Positions 29,068-40,337 of a stretch of DNA of 64,000 nt are shown here, one piece after another. The stretch spans positions 248,501 through 312,500 of the forward strand of contig JAEMWC010000389.1 in assembly GCA_016490735.1 (NCBI GenBank), read 5' to 3'. This DNA comes from Pachyseris speciosa. Its lineage: Eukaryota > Cnidaria > Anthozoa > Scleractinia > Pachyseridae. The position numbers and the translations under genes are program-made. Below the pieces are notes generated by a model. That model saw only the letters and a program-made list of their open reading frames with translations, ran no database searches and was not told the origin of the DNA. Position 1 is the stretch's first letter, and each line of letters begins with the position of its first letter.

Positions 29068-29955
29068 CTACAGACGTCACAAAAGGAAAAGAATGACAGA
29101 ATTCTATTCACCCTCACAATTTCACCGCATAATAACCCAGTTAAAGCCATCATTGTTAATAACTTTAAGATACTGCAAAATGATCCAGAAACTGCTAGAA
29201 TCTTTTCGGAACCACCGCTGATTTTATTCAAACGCGACAAAAGTGTAGGTAACTTTCTAGTTAAAAGCGCATTCAAAACAACTGAACAACCTGGCACTTT
29301 TAAATGCGTGCGCTCGCTATGCAAAACTTGTCCTTTCATTCAAAACACTGACAAAATATCGGGCCCTAAGCGATCTGTTAAGATCACTGATCGTTTCACG
29401 TGTACCTCCGCAAATGTTATCTATTGCATAACTTGCACATTATGCAAAAAGGAAACAGGAAGACGACTAGGTGACCGATTCCGAGAACATCTTCGTGATG
29501 TTGAGAAAGATGACAAAGACGCATCCAAACCTGTCGCTCGGCATTTTAATCTCCCTAACCATTGTAAACAACACATGTCGATCTCCGGCCTTTCCCTACA
29601 TCAAGGTACCACGGAAAGCCGTAAAAATCTCGAGCAAAAACTGATTTTTCAAATTGTCACTCTTAATCCCCACGGTATCAACGAGCGCTTTTCATTCAAT
29701 TAATTTATTCCTGTTTTGCACGTTACCATGTTACCACCAATAGCGTAGCTCCATTTTCTGTATATAAACCATACACAACCCACAATTTCTCGATCCGCTC
29801 CGACGAAGGGCTAACGCTCGAAACGTCAGCTAATCGAATCCCTGTACGGTGGTCAATTTACACTATCAACTCCGTTGATAAACCAAATTTTCGTTTTTCA
29901 CTCCCCCACCAACGCCGCACGTCAGTTTCCTTAGAAACTAATCCCCTTTATTCAT
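29068..29955 (+). pseudogene. PLE copy 1 linker, GIY-YIG domain and 3' tail
   Basis: After a short linker, 29308-29703 encodes the endonuclease part: CKTCPFIQ, VIYCITCTLCKK, then ETGRRLGDRFREHL and VARHFNLP. The LYIG half expected between CKK and ETGRR is absent, an in-frame loss of about four residues (near 29448) that removes the YIG motif. The tail from 29704 includes CGAAGGGCTAACGCTCGAAAC (near 29804-29824), a hammerhead-like signature, and ends near 29955. The nuclease is presumably dead. Confidence 0.75.
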
Positions 29956-30815
29956 AAGTGGTGTTTCAGTTTATTTTTTGCTAGCCCTGTTATTTGAGAG
30001 TGAAAAAGAGGATAGAGAAGACAGAAAAGATGAAAAACGGAAACTATAACCGGGAAGAAATCGAAATCCACATATACGTTCACTCAAAAGAGAAGTTGTT
30101 GTGCAAACAACTAGTACAAAGAAGGAGACAGTAAAACCATCCAAGTCTGAAGTGCGAAATATTTAGGTAGGAGCGGATTAAGGATAAAAACAAATGGTAA
30201 GAAATAAAACACATGGCAAGCTAAGGTGAATGGCTTCCAAGCAGTCTTAAACAACAAGTTTCTGATCGCGTTATATTTTTTTTCTTTTGGCTGCTTATCA
30301 AAGAAAGGTTGCTACAGTATTTGAACTCCATCATATATTTCAGACATGAGCATTTTAGAGTGTACATGTCACAGTTAATAGATCAAGAAATCAAAATTGA
30401 AGGAAAACCTGGTTACGGTGCCTTGACAACCTCGCCGATATGAAAAACAAATCAGCTCGCCGCGAGGCCTTAAATAACATATCACCACGTTGTGAAAAAA
30501 TGGATTTCGTATAGGTTGTTTTCAAGAAATCATATTTTATGATAATATCAATGGTGCGCTAAAACTGTAACTTTTTCTTTTTAATTCGAGTGTGTTTATT
30601 GTCACCATGGTACCGTATGTTACCAAACAATTTATCACGGCAAGCCTCGGTACAAACTAAAACCTCGAATAGGTTTCACATCCGGTCCGCGATCAGTCGG
30701 AGAGGAGGCCGTTAAATGACCGCGCGGCCGGTCCCAAAAGCTAGTTATTGAGCTTAAAAACATTTTAACAAGGAAGCGCTTTCCCCTTTAAATGATAAAT
30801 AAATGATTTTTTTCT
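29956..30815. other. Intergenic, nothing recognised
   Basis: AT-rich with short open frames only. No repeat family recognised. It borders the duplicated GPCR region. Confidence 0.4.
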
Positions 30816-30879
30816 CTTTTTATCTTAGTTTAACAGTGCATGGAATGAATATATGAATATATGAATTTTCTACCCTATG

Positions 30880-31928
30880 AACATTCTACCCAGTTGAACA
30901 TTTTCTACTTTTCAGTCTCTTCAATACTTTTCCCGAAGAATGGCGCAAAATATTAAAAACAAATAAAAACTCTATCTCCTCAAAAACTCATGATGTAACC
31001 CAAACTGATTTCAAGTTACGTATTGAAGGGAAAAAGGTGAATTTCCAAAATCTTAAATCAAAGTCATTGTATGACAGTTTTGTTTCTAAGATATCCAGTA
31101 TACCAACAGCGCAAAAGAAATATAACGAAGCTTTCAGCACACACACATTTCAGTTGGACTGGGAAAAGATATATCTACTGCCCTTCAAAACAACATTGGA
31201 TACTAAATTAAGAGAATTCCAATATAAAATATTAAACAGGATCTTATACACAAACAAGATGCTGTTTAAGTTTAAAAAAGTAGATTCTCCTTTGTGCGAT
31301 TTTTGTGAAAAGGAGTTGGAGACCATAGAACATCTCTTTTTCCATTGTACAAAAGCATGTTTTGGAATGATTTAAAGTCTGTACTTGATTCTTTTGATAT
31401 AACTATTAGGTTCGATATCATGAATGTCATCTTTGGGATCTTAGATTCAGATAATATAAGCATTCTAGTCAACTACATCATTCTTGAAAGCAAATATTTT
31501 ATTTACCGCTGTAAGTTAAATAAGGGCTCTCTATGTGTAAGACTGTTAGTCGATAAATTTAAAAAAAACGTTTCAAACCGAACGTTTTATCGCGAAAAGA
31601 AACAACAAAATCCATTTCCATGATAAAAAATGGAAGCCGTTACTCCCATTAATACAACAGTAGCTGTTATCCAAACTTTGTTTTTCTAATACTCCCTGTA
31701 TTAGTTTGTATTTTAAGTTCAAGTTGAATAAGCTATGTAAGCCCCGTAGTGTAGTGCAGTGTAGTTTTGTTATTTATTTATTCTTTTTTTTTTCTCTTCT
31801 TTGTCTTCTTTGTATTTTGTAATTAAGGTAATTGTTGTAAATTTTGTAATGTTTGTATATTTCAATCTGTATGTTGTTTGTACTATTCCTGTAAAAGAAA
31901 ATAAATAAATAAAATACAAAAAAAAATA
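30880..31928 (+). mobile_element. 5'-truncated LINE with 12-bp target duplication
   Basis: TTCTACCCTATG occurs at 30868-30879 and 31929-31940 on either side. The interior encodes the C-terminus of an L1/Tx1-like RT protein including a zinc knuckle, LCDFCEKELETIEHLFFHC (about 31293-31350), then a frameshift. The 3' end is rich in AAATAAAT and A-runs. Classic target-primed insertion of a dead copy. Confidence 0.8.
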
Positions 31929-31968
31929 TTCTACCCTATGCTACTAACAGTATCCTTGCGCTTGACAG

Positions 31969-32196
31969 TAGGGCCGTTTATACGAGATAAAATAAGCCGC
32001 GGCTTACTCTGGCCACGGCTTAGATAAGACGCGAACACTCCGTATAAATGGTACAAAATCTACGTTCACGGCTTTCTCAAGCTGCGGCTTATCCTGGCCT
32101 AGGAGTTTTTACTCGTATAAATGGTTCCTTTCGCGTCTTATGTAAGCCGCGGCCAGAGTAAGCCGCGGCTTATTTTCTCTCGTATAAACACCCCTA
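31969..32196. mobile_element. Foldback MITE, long inverted repeats, CCGCGGCTTA motifs
   Basis: Both ends start TAGGGSYGTTTATACGAG and run for about 60-80 bp as an inverted repeat containing AATAAGCCGCGGCTTACTC. Additional internal TATAAATGG and CTCGTATAAA blocks make most of the 228 bp self-complementary. No coding capacity. Confidence 0.7.
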
Positions 32197-32354
32197 GTGT
32201 GTGGAAGAAATTGTCCTTGGCTGCTATAACTCACATTTCGTTGACAGTGAATGCGATGTATTTACGCATGTTCTTTTGTCAATCCTCTGATATACGCCAT
32301 AAGAATGCAAGAGTTCAGGAAAGCCGTGTACAAACAGCTGATTTGTAGAAAAAC

Positions 32355-32811
32355 GGTGGAAGGGGGAAAATAGCCTGTGTAGCAGGTGTAGAAAGGAGAG
32401 GAGGAGGAGGGAGGGAAAAGGGAGAGAAGATTTGCTGTTCACATCTTTGTGTTTGGAATTGCACCGGAAGTCAGATATGCAAGAACGGGGCTCAAAAGGC
32501 TCTTTAACCAATCAGACAAAGTCCAGATTTTGGATTACGTGCAGGGGACTCGTAAAGCAAATGTATCACGCATCCTTTTTCACGAGCACGGTGGAAGGGG
32601 AAAAATAGCCTGCATGGCAAGTGTAGAAAGGAGAGGAGGAGGGAGGGAAAAGGGAGAGGAGATTTGCTGTTCACATCTTTGTGTTTGGAATTGTACCGGA
32701 AGTCAGATATGCAAGAACCGGGCACAAAAGACTTTTTGACCAATCAGACAAAAGTCCAGATTTTGGATTACGTGCAGGCGACTCATAAGGCAAATGTCTT
32801 AGGCGTGGTAA
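32355..32811. repeat. Two-copy tandem repeat, period about 235 bp
   Basis: The segment starting GTGGAAGGGG at 32355 is repeated from 32590, including a purine-rich GGAGAGGAGGAGGGAGGG stretch, a CACATCTTTGTGTTTGG block and GTCAGATATGCAAGAAC. The copies differ by scattered substitutions and small indels. It follows the receptor fragment directly and may descend from its 3' UTR. Confidence 0.75.
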
Positions 32812-32905
32812 GTTTCTTGTTTTATGAAACTTCTTTTCTTAAGTACGCCGTATAGGAATGCGGTTAGGAAAGCATTCAGGAAACATGCTCGGGTTCGAGC
32901 TTAGA
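32812..32905 (+). pseudogene. GPCR helix 7 / C-tail fragment
   Basis: GTAAGTTTCTTGTTTTATGAA followed by TACGCCGTATAGGAATGCGG and AGGAAAGCATTCAGGAAAC matches, with stops, the end of the intact receptor at 53860-53945. The same degraded version recurs at 39905-40521. Confidence 0.5.
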
Positions 32906-34276
32906 CAATAGGTCGCTTTATGGTAGCAGAAAATGTGCTTTCCTGTAATTTTGAGTCGAAGCAAAAAGTCGAGCTTCGGTTAAATACTTGTGAAGTCGAA
33001 TAAGCACTGGAAGCTGTGAAATGCGTACGAAGGCGTTACCACTTAAAAGGTGTTGTTTTAAAAGTACATAAACCTCGATCAGTGGCTCTTTCACCGTCGT
33101 TACCTCTCGCATACAACTAAAGCAGCCTTTTATAAATAATACTGAAAATGATTTAGATCTTTTCTTGATTTTGACCAGGACAAACAGCAGATGAGTAGTA
33201 GAGTTTCTATCATGGGGGAGATCGAAGTTTTTCCTGTGAACTGACATCTGAAGTTCCTGTAGAGACACACACACAAAAAATAGTTTTAGTCACAAGCGTC
33301 ATGAACTCACTTTTCAAGGGTAAAAAGCAAGTAATACGAAAAAACATCGAAGTTACTTTTCTATTTAACGTTTTACCTAAAACTGATTATTCATGTTTTA
33401 AAACACTAAAAAGGAAATTAGGGATTCCGTGTTAATATTTCCTTTCTATGTACATAGAGAACTACGGCGATGCAAGTGAAAACTTCTTAAGTGGATGATC
33501 CGCTCAGCCAATCGGAACTGATAATGTTAATTGATCTTTCATTTAAAACACTAAATGTATTCATAGAAAAATTAGATCGATATCATGTTCCGCAATGAAA
33601 CGTGCCAAATTGCCGAAAATTAAAGACCTTTGATGGACCATTGGGGACTAAGTTGCCGGTTCTAAATTAATTACTCTATCTGTAGCTTAATGTAGGGCAC
33701 ACAGTTTACGTTTTATGGTAATTTTGAGTCACTCCTCTACCGTTCGAATGTAGAGCAACTGATTTAGTGAAACAAATTGGCTGCGCTTATATGACCCACG
33801 GATACAGAGCCTAACTGCATGACAACAGGTTTTAACACAAGTTCTAGCGTTTATTCTGGCGAAACTTGTGTTAACAGCTTCCGAGGGGAGTAATAAAATC
33901 ATAAATGCAATCGATGGGGACAGGACTGGGGACCGAGTAGAAAGAGGCGCTGTCAAGACTCAGTTTGATAGAATACTTGAAAATTTGAAATGTTTGAAAC
34001 ATAGGAAGGTCAAAAGATATGTGATTCAGTAATTTGATTTCTGTCAATATGCTTTGCTCCGCGTTTAATAAAAAGTGAAACACTCGGAAAAGTTGGCCTT
34101 AAATGTTTTATGGCAGTCCATGTAGCATGGTTACGTAAAGAATAAATGTGATACCGAGTAAATGCGTTGTGTCTATAATACAGGCAAGAAGTGCAAAGAG
34201 TCGTTGATGTACTTGTAATATTTCGATATAATTCTATGTCATCTTCAGACTGAGGTGACATACAGGTAGCAAAAAT
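32906..34276. repeat. Duplicated non-coding module V, copy 1
   Basis: Paralogous to 50794-52199 and 58978-60258. Shared landmarks are GAAGTTCCTGTAGAGACACAC (here on the other strand near 33252), TTATTCATGTTTTAAAAC, TTAGGGATTCCGTGTAAAT, GTCTACCGTTCGAAGGTAGAGC-like sequence, GGCGAAACTTGTGTTAACAGC and TGCAATCGATGGGGACAGGACTGG. It precedes receptor copies and probably contains their leader exons and introns. No gene seen. Confidence 0.65.
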
Positions 34277-35889
34277 TTAAGAGCGACTTGGTGTACCGGT
34301 CACCTATACCTATGCAAGATAGAAAAAATCGATTTTCTGAAAATTTGTCAGGAAGAAGGTTTTTACTAACTTGTTTTAAAACTGTAAATTTGAGTTTATT
34401 TGGATTTTTATTTTCTTCTCCAGACGGCATTTTGTATTTTGCCCCTAAAAGAGCCAAACTCGGCCCTGAAATTACACTTTTTGCGAACGCTAGCAAGCCA
34501 AATTATTGCGTGTAGCTGGAAAAGCTAACCCATATTATTAAATTATAATGTGTTAGTAGTTATTTCGTGTTGTCAGATCCACATTTAATACGAACCTGAA
34601 TTTTTAACAAATTTTCAAAATGATACGCTACGGTGATGTCGCGTCACATCCAAATTTAGGTCGAATTCATAGACCAAAAAGTCAATCTGGTACATGGATT
34701 TACCTCCCAAAACTATTTTTCTGGATAAACATATCACTTCATTTTACTCTTTATCGCAAATCTAGCTTGGGTAAATAAAACGCAAAAATTTGACAGCGTC
34801 TTGAAACCAGGCACTTGAGCTAATCGCTTGACATTTTGACCTTTCACGCCGCGATTATTATCTCGAACATTGACCCTGAAATGTTCGCCTGTGGGTCTTA
34901 ATTCCGGTAAAATAGTTGTTTTAAGCCTCCAGATATCAGCTATTGTAATTTAAAGACAGTTTCTAGCCGCAAACGAGTATATTTACCAAAGGCTTACTTT
35001 GAGTGATTTAGCCTAAACATTTGGCGGTTAGCGAGCACAGACAATGCACGCAACAAAATGTCGCTTTATAAATCGCTATTGTAAATAATCTTTAGGAAAA
35101 CTAGAAGAATAAATAGTTGAATAACTACTTGGAGTTATTTCTTACCTTAATCTCGCCTATCTTGATAAGAAATGGTAACATTGCTGCTGACGTCTTTAAG
35201 CTACTTTTCGTGGCGTGACAAAGCACTCGGATTACATATTAACCATTGACACAGGGTACCCAAGCTAATGTTTCGTTCGGTTATCGTCAATTCGTGTCGG
35301 CGTTACAGTTACATTTTCACAACCTCCGTGTTGACCCGCCAATTCTGTTAAGTACTATTATAATAGTTCCTAGTGACTGATGAATGCCCGCTAGACAGTT
35401 CAACGTCTTGAAAGCTACACATGGATGAGATATGTATTATTTCTGGGTGTAACAAAAAATAAATACTTGGAGTTATTTCTTACCTTAATCTAGCCTATCT
35501 TGATAAGAAATGGTAACATTGTTGCGTCTTTATAGCTTGTTCGAAACACTCTCAGTGGACTGGCTACAAACAAAACCACGGTCACAGGAATGCTAAGGTC
35601 ACGTGAGAGCGTCCAAATTCTTACTATTTGTTTGGTTGTTTGTTTTTTGCAATTGATTGTTTTGTTGCTGCTTTTTTTTTTCTTTCAACGACCTCATTGT
35701 CTCGGGATAACGGGTGTGCACTTCCTGGTATCAAATTTCGCAGAATTGCGGTGCACGTGTTTTGGAGCTGTCTTGTTTTAGCGCGATTAATATTTTCTTG
35801 TAAAAAGCGTTGTATTCTTTGGCGTTTCAAATTAACGTCGGATTTGGTTTTACTTGTATACAACATACGTAACCGAAGAATCCTGCGTT

Positions 35890-36535
35890 TATATTAAAGT
35901 TAAAAATTGTAATTTGATGGCTTCATGTGGTTTTGCCACACTTGTGGGGGAAGTTCTCGAGTGAACTCCTTACGTACCCAAATGAAGGATGTGCCAAAAT
36001 GTACCAGAGGCATTCCGGTTTGGAAAAGCACCTATTGTTTGGTCAGTACAAGATGTTGCATGAGAGATGCACTCTGTTGGACTTGGCTAAAAAGAAATAC
36101 CAGGCCCTTTTAGTCGAAGGCTCGAGTGAAGCAGTCTTGACAGTGCTTGAGCAAGGAGACATCTCAGTAAGCGCCAACACTTTACCCGAGGGGTGGGCCT
36201 TGAAGACAACCAAAAAGTTCACTCTATTCAGTGATACCCAGAAGAAATACTTGGAGGAAAAATTTAATCTTGGCCAGGCAGCAGGCCATAAAAGAGGATC
36301 CCATTAATGTAGCCCGAGACATGAGATTTGCCTAGAAGATGGATGGCTCGATGCTGTTCAAGAGAGACGAGTATCTCGCCACACAGCAAGTGCGGTCTTC
36401 TTTTTTTCTTCTAGAATGGCGGCGAAATGTCGTTATGATCAAGGTGATCTTTCAGTGCCAGATATCACGGTGGCAGAAGAGCAGCAGCAAATACCATACT
36501 TCAAGAAGTACAATTGCTGCATCCAATTGTATATG
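35890..36535 (+). pseudogene. Zinc-finger-type protein remnant inside the TTAA element
   Basis: A frame of 126 residues includes NEGC...YQRHSGLEKHLLFG, a C2H2-like finger with its first cysteine replaced by tyrosine, then LPEGWALKTTK and QKKYLEEKFNLGQAAGHK. After a frameshift the homologous sequence continues (DPINVARDMRFA, stop, DEYLATQQVRS). I recall similar proteins as multi-copy genes in cnidarian genomes, possibly transposon cargo; function unknown. Confidence 0.5.
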
Positions 36536-36539
36536 ACAG

Positions 36540-36948
36540 CCTAGACCGGGGAGGGGGGATATACGTATGTGCGGCCCCAAAGGGTACGGTTTTTTAGCCA
36601 TTTTGGTCTGAAATAGGGTATCAATTTTGACCATTTTGGTCTGAAATAGGGTATGGTTTGTGCACTCTAGTCTTGAATTCGGTATGTTTTTTTAGAAGAA
36701 GCTACTTCTTCATCTTTAGCCGATAAGACGATCAACAAAAGCCCTTCTTTTTTGTCTTTTAATTATGTTTATGCCAACTGTGTACGTGAAATAGGTCTGA
36801 AATATGGTAATCAAATTTTTGGCAGGTCTGAAATAGGGTAGGGAAAATCGCAGAGTTTGGTATGAAATAGGGTAAGGGTTTCAGGAAGCAGGCCGCACAC
36901 CCCCACCGAATTTTTTCTAAGAGTACCCCCCTTCCCGGGACCTAGACA
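36540..36948. repeat. Foldback repeat with interspersed GGTCTGAAATAGGGTA units
   Basis: Ends CTAGACCGGGGAGGGGGG (about 36541) and CCCCCCTTCCCGGGACCTAG (about 36925-36945) are imperfect inverted repeats, each with a nearby GTGCGGCC. Inside, a unit close to GGTCTGAAATAGGGTA appears about five times between 36606 and 36875 at irregular spacing. Confidence 0.6.
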
Positions 36949-37994
36949 CCTGTGCCCTGTACAAAGAAAAGCGGCTGAGGCAGCTCAGCATTGCTATGCT
37001 TCGTATTGTAATGGCAACTACTTTGACTTAGCAACGGAAGACGGTTTTAATAACAAACGCAAGGCAGAACACATAGATGCTTTAAGTGGACTTGTTTCAG
37101 CTTGCGATTGTAATGAGTAAGACAGAAATGGAAATATGTAAACCACATGCACCCATATCGTTTCGATGTATCAGTGGCAAAGGAACATCTCACTAGCTCG
37201 TGGAGTATAGGGCGAGATAATAATTCGCAAATGAAACGATCTGAACCTGGCCGAGCTGAGAGAGTAACATCTAATGAGAACGGGCCCCCCACTGGCCTCC
37301 CTATTTCTAGCCTGCGGAGCACGCGTAAAACTGGGCAGTGGGGAGATTGTGCTGATGGAAGCTCAGAACGGGACACTGCAGGTTTTCGCCTCCCCTCCAC
37401 CTCCCTTCCCCGTTTACGCCTGCAACGCAGGCTGATCAATTCTTTCCGCCCAACACCCCACTTAACCTATTTTTCAGAGAATAACGTAGGGCTCATGTTT
37501 TACTCACTTTTAGTATGATAAACAGGTCGGTCACAAAAGTCTCAACAGTTTAGACAAGAAGCTGTGTTCGCAAATGAAAGAGAGCAGAACGTGTTGTCTT
37601 AATAGGTTTTACATTCATCATATAAAATGAGACAGAAATCCTTAATAGGTGTTTTTATAGGTATTTTGCAGAACTTTAGCCGTGGAACAGGGGCGTGGGT
37701 GGGGGAATTTGGAATAATTTATCAAAGGAACTGAAACTATTAAATCATATAATTATTTTTTTTAGTATAATAATTTGCGTCTAAAATCGAAGTATTCTAG
37801 AACGTTCATTACCAGGTCTACTACAATTAATATAATAAGTATGTGTAGGAGCAATAACAATAAGCTCCTGGTAAGAACCATGTGTAAATGTTACACCCAG
37901 AAATAATAAATATCTCACCCATGTGCAGCTTTCAAGAGACTGAACTGTCTAGCGGGGATTCATCAGCCACTAGGAACTATTATAATAGTACTTA

Positions 37995-38373
37995 AAGGGG
38001 CAGTGTCACGCTTTTGTACCATCATTTAAAAAGCTTAAAACTGCCAATGCATCAGTGAAAACCTTAAAATAATGGTCTAGTTTTGTTGCCGAAGACTGTA
38101 GTACTGCATTGACACTATAAACTCCTGTATTCCATCTAAGATGACGAGGATGGAAACGGATTGAAATTTGAAAAAACTGGTTTTTTCAAAATTTCAAGCT
38201 ATGCATTGAAAAATCACCAAAATTATTATGGTTAGCTCTCCCTGTTAAAATTTCATTGGAATTCATCTTGCTGATTCTGTAGGAGCATTTTTTGCGCGAT
38301 AACAGGTAAAAGGCAGTAATTTTGGCAGAATTGAACCAAAAACAGCAAAAATTCCGGTGACACTGCTCCTTTA
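37995..38373. mobile_element. MITE nested in right arm of the TTAA element
   Basis: Ends AAAGGGGCAGTGTCACG and GGTGACACTGCTCCTTT are inverted repeats. It interrupts the arm at a site intact in the left arm (near 35345), leaving TTAA or TAA on both sides. Interior has no coding capacity. Confidence 0.65.
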
Positions 38374-40011
38374 ACAGAATTGGCGGGTCAACACGGAGGT
38401 TGTGAAAATGTAACTGTAATGCCGACACCGACTGACGATAACCGAACGAAAAGCAAAACGAATCGAATCATCCATTAGCTTGGGTACCCTGTGTCAATGG
38501 TTAATATGTAATCCGAGTGCTTCGTCACGCCACGAAAAGTAGCTTAAAGACGTCAGCAGCAATGTTACCATTTCTTATCAAGATAGGCGAGATTAAGGTA
38601 AGAAATAACTCCAAGTAGTTATTCAACTATTTATTCTTCTAGTTTTCCTAAAGATTTTTCTCGATAACGATTTATAAAGCGACATTTTGTTGCGTGCATT
38701 GTCTGTGCTCGCTAACCGCCAAATGTTTAGGCTTAATTATTCAAAATAAGCCTTTGCTAAATATACTCGTTTGCGGCTAGAAACTGTCTTTAAATTACAA
38801 TAGCTGATATCTGGAGGCTTAAAACAACTATTTTACCGGAATTAAGACCCACAGGGGAACATTTCAGGGTCAATGTTCGAGACAATACTCGCGGCGTGAA
38901 AGGTCAAAATGTCAAGCGATTAGCTCAAGTGCCTGGTTTCAAGACGCTGTCAAATTTTTGCGTTTTATTTACCCAAGCTAGATTTGCGATAAAAAGCAAA
39001 ATGAAGTGATATGTTTATCCAGAAAAATAGTTTTGGGAGGTAAATCCATGTACCAGATTGACTTTTTAAATTTGGATGTGACGCGACATCACCGTAGCGT
39101 ATCATTTTGAAAATTTGTTAAAAATTCAGGTTCGTATTAAATGTGGATCTGGCAACACGAAATAACTACTAAAACATTATATTTTAATGATATGGGTTAG
39201 CTTTTCCAGTTACGCGCAATAATTTGGCTTGCTAGCGTTCGCAAAAAGTGCTATTTCAAGGCCGAGTTTGGCTCTTTTAGGGGCAAAATACAAAATGCCG
39301 TCTGGAGAAGAAAATAAAAATCCAAACAACCTCAAAGTTGCACTTTTAAAATAAGTGAGTAAAGACCTTCTTCCTGACAAATTTTCAGAAAATCGATTTT
39401 TTCTATCTTGCATAGGTATAGGTGACCGGTACAGCAAGTCGCTCTTAAATACTGTAAAATGGTACATTAGTATGAATATACACGTGAGAACGCAAAACAG
39501 AGATAATGCTACAGTATCAATTCCCCACTGGCTTTTAAACCAATGTTCAAATATGGTGCTGAACTCTTGATATCCAGTTTGAATAGTCAAACAAAATCCT
39601 CCAACTTATCCCTCTAGAAAGGAAACTCTCTGTGACTTTAGTATTCATAGTTACTGCTGTGGTTATCTTAGCTTTTAGATTATTTTACCTCCATATGTAA
39701 ATCAGAGACGTTTTTAGGGTTAGTTTTTAACTTTTATTGTAATGCGCATTTGACCATATCCATATGAAGCCAGAGCACTACAAATGCTGTATTATCATTA
39801 TCATTATCTCTATGCTGGTCATTGTACCATGTGGTTGTCATGTGGAACTTACTTAATCAATCAGCCGTCCAACTGTCCAACTGATGACCAAGCTACACTT
39901 TTTTAATGTGGTAAGTTTCTTGTTTTATGAAATTTAAAATCAAATGAAGAATGATCCTCGCAGTTGTGAACGCAATTTATGCAATTGCGAAAGAAGCCTG
40001 AAAAAATTTCA

Positions 40012-40047
40012 GGACTTCAACGGGGTTCGAACCCGTGACCTCGCGAT

Positions 40048-40085
<38 letters not shown>
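40012..40085 (-). tRNA. tRNA-Thr(GGT)-like sequence, SINE-associated
   Basis: Acceptor GGCTTCA/TGAAGTC, D-arm GCTC...GAGC and T-arm ACGGGTTCGAACCCCGT pair well. The anticodon position reads GGT, but the anticodon stem does not pair and position 33 is C rather than T. Probably a tRNA-derived Pol III promoter, not a working tRNA. Confidence 0.5.
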
Positions 40086-40094
<9 letters not shown>

Positions 40095-40248
40095 TTTTTC
40101 AGGCTTCTTTCGGTATTGCATAAATTGCGTTCACAACTGCGAGGATCATTCTTCATTTGATTTCATTTCCGCAGTTCATATATGATTCATTTCATATATC
40201 ATTCACACTCATTTCTTTCACGGGAACATATGAACCCACAATTGACCT

Positions 40249-40263
<15 letters not shown>

Positions 40264-40290
<27 letters not shown>

Positions 40291-40337
40291 ACGCACCGGT
40301 AATCGCGAGGTCACGGGTTCGAACCCCGTTGAAGTCC
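40264..40337 (+). tRNA. tRNA-Thr(GGT)-like sequence, SINE-associated
   Basis: Nearly identical to 40012-40085 in the opposite orientation, with the same intact A and B boxes and the same defective anticodon arm. Confidence 0.5.

Larger units (their letters stand above)
6673..29955 (+). mobile_element. Penelope-like element copy 1, host of nested insertions
   Basis: One plus-strand PLE can be followed through four pieces: 6673-7516 and 7679-7828 (RT), 27246-27430 (RT end), and 29068-29955 (linker, GIY-YIG, 3' tail). The pieces are separated by a MITE (7517-7668), a Polinton (7829-27239) and PLE 2 (27431-29067), each flanked by a short target duplication. Joining the pieces gives the same order as the inverted copy at 5689-6672. 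PLEs encode an RT fused to a GIY-YIG endonuclease and mobilise by target-primed reverse transcription. Confidence 0.8.
30816..32345 (+). pseudogene. GPCR pseudogene fragment split by a LINE and a MITE
   Basis: Starts with a TTTTTATCTTAG-type splice acceptor and a TGCATGGAATGAAT leader that recurs before the receptor remnant at 62340. After the LINE (30880-31928) the sequence encodes ATNSILALDS, then the MITE (31969-32196), then VWKKLSLAAI and the helix 7 signature VNPLIYAIRMQEFRKAV (near 32278-32330). It is the 3' part of a class A receptor. Too broken to function. Confidence 0.6.
34281..39444. mobile_element. 5.2-kb element with ~1.1-kb inverted repeats and TTAA target duplication
   Basis: Inverted arms run inward from GAGCGACTTG at 34281 and the matching end at 39444, each about 1.1-1.2 kb. 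TTAA flanks both ends (34277-34280 and 39445-39448). The same flanks occur joined, with a single TTAA, at 52199-52202 and 60259-60262, so the insertion postdates the local duplication. TTAA duplication is typical of piggyBac and Kolobok transposons. No transposase is visible; the 3-kb core holds a broken zinc-finger-type gene and a foldback repeat, so it is a non-autonomous carrier. Confidence 0.8.

Noticed and set aside
34288..34515. Conserved ORF found again at 39210-39590
   Set aside because: Duplication is explained by the inverted arms of the TTAA element; no domain recognised.
40012..40337. Functional tRNA-Thr genes
   Set aside because: Anticodon stem does not pair, position 33 is not T, and both copies lie inside a repeated SINE-like unit.
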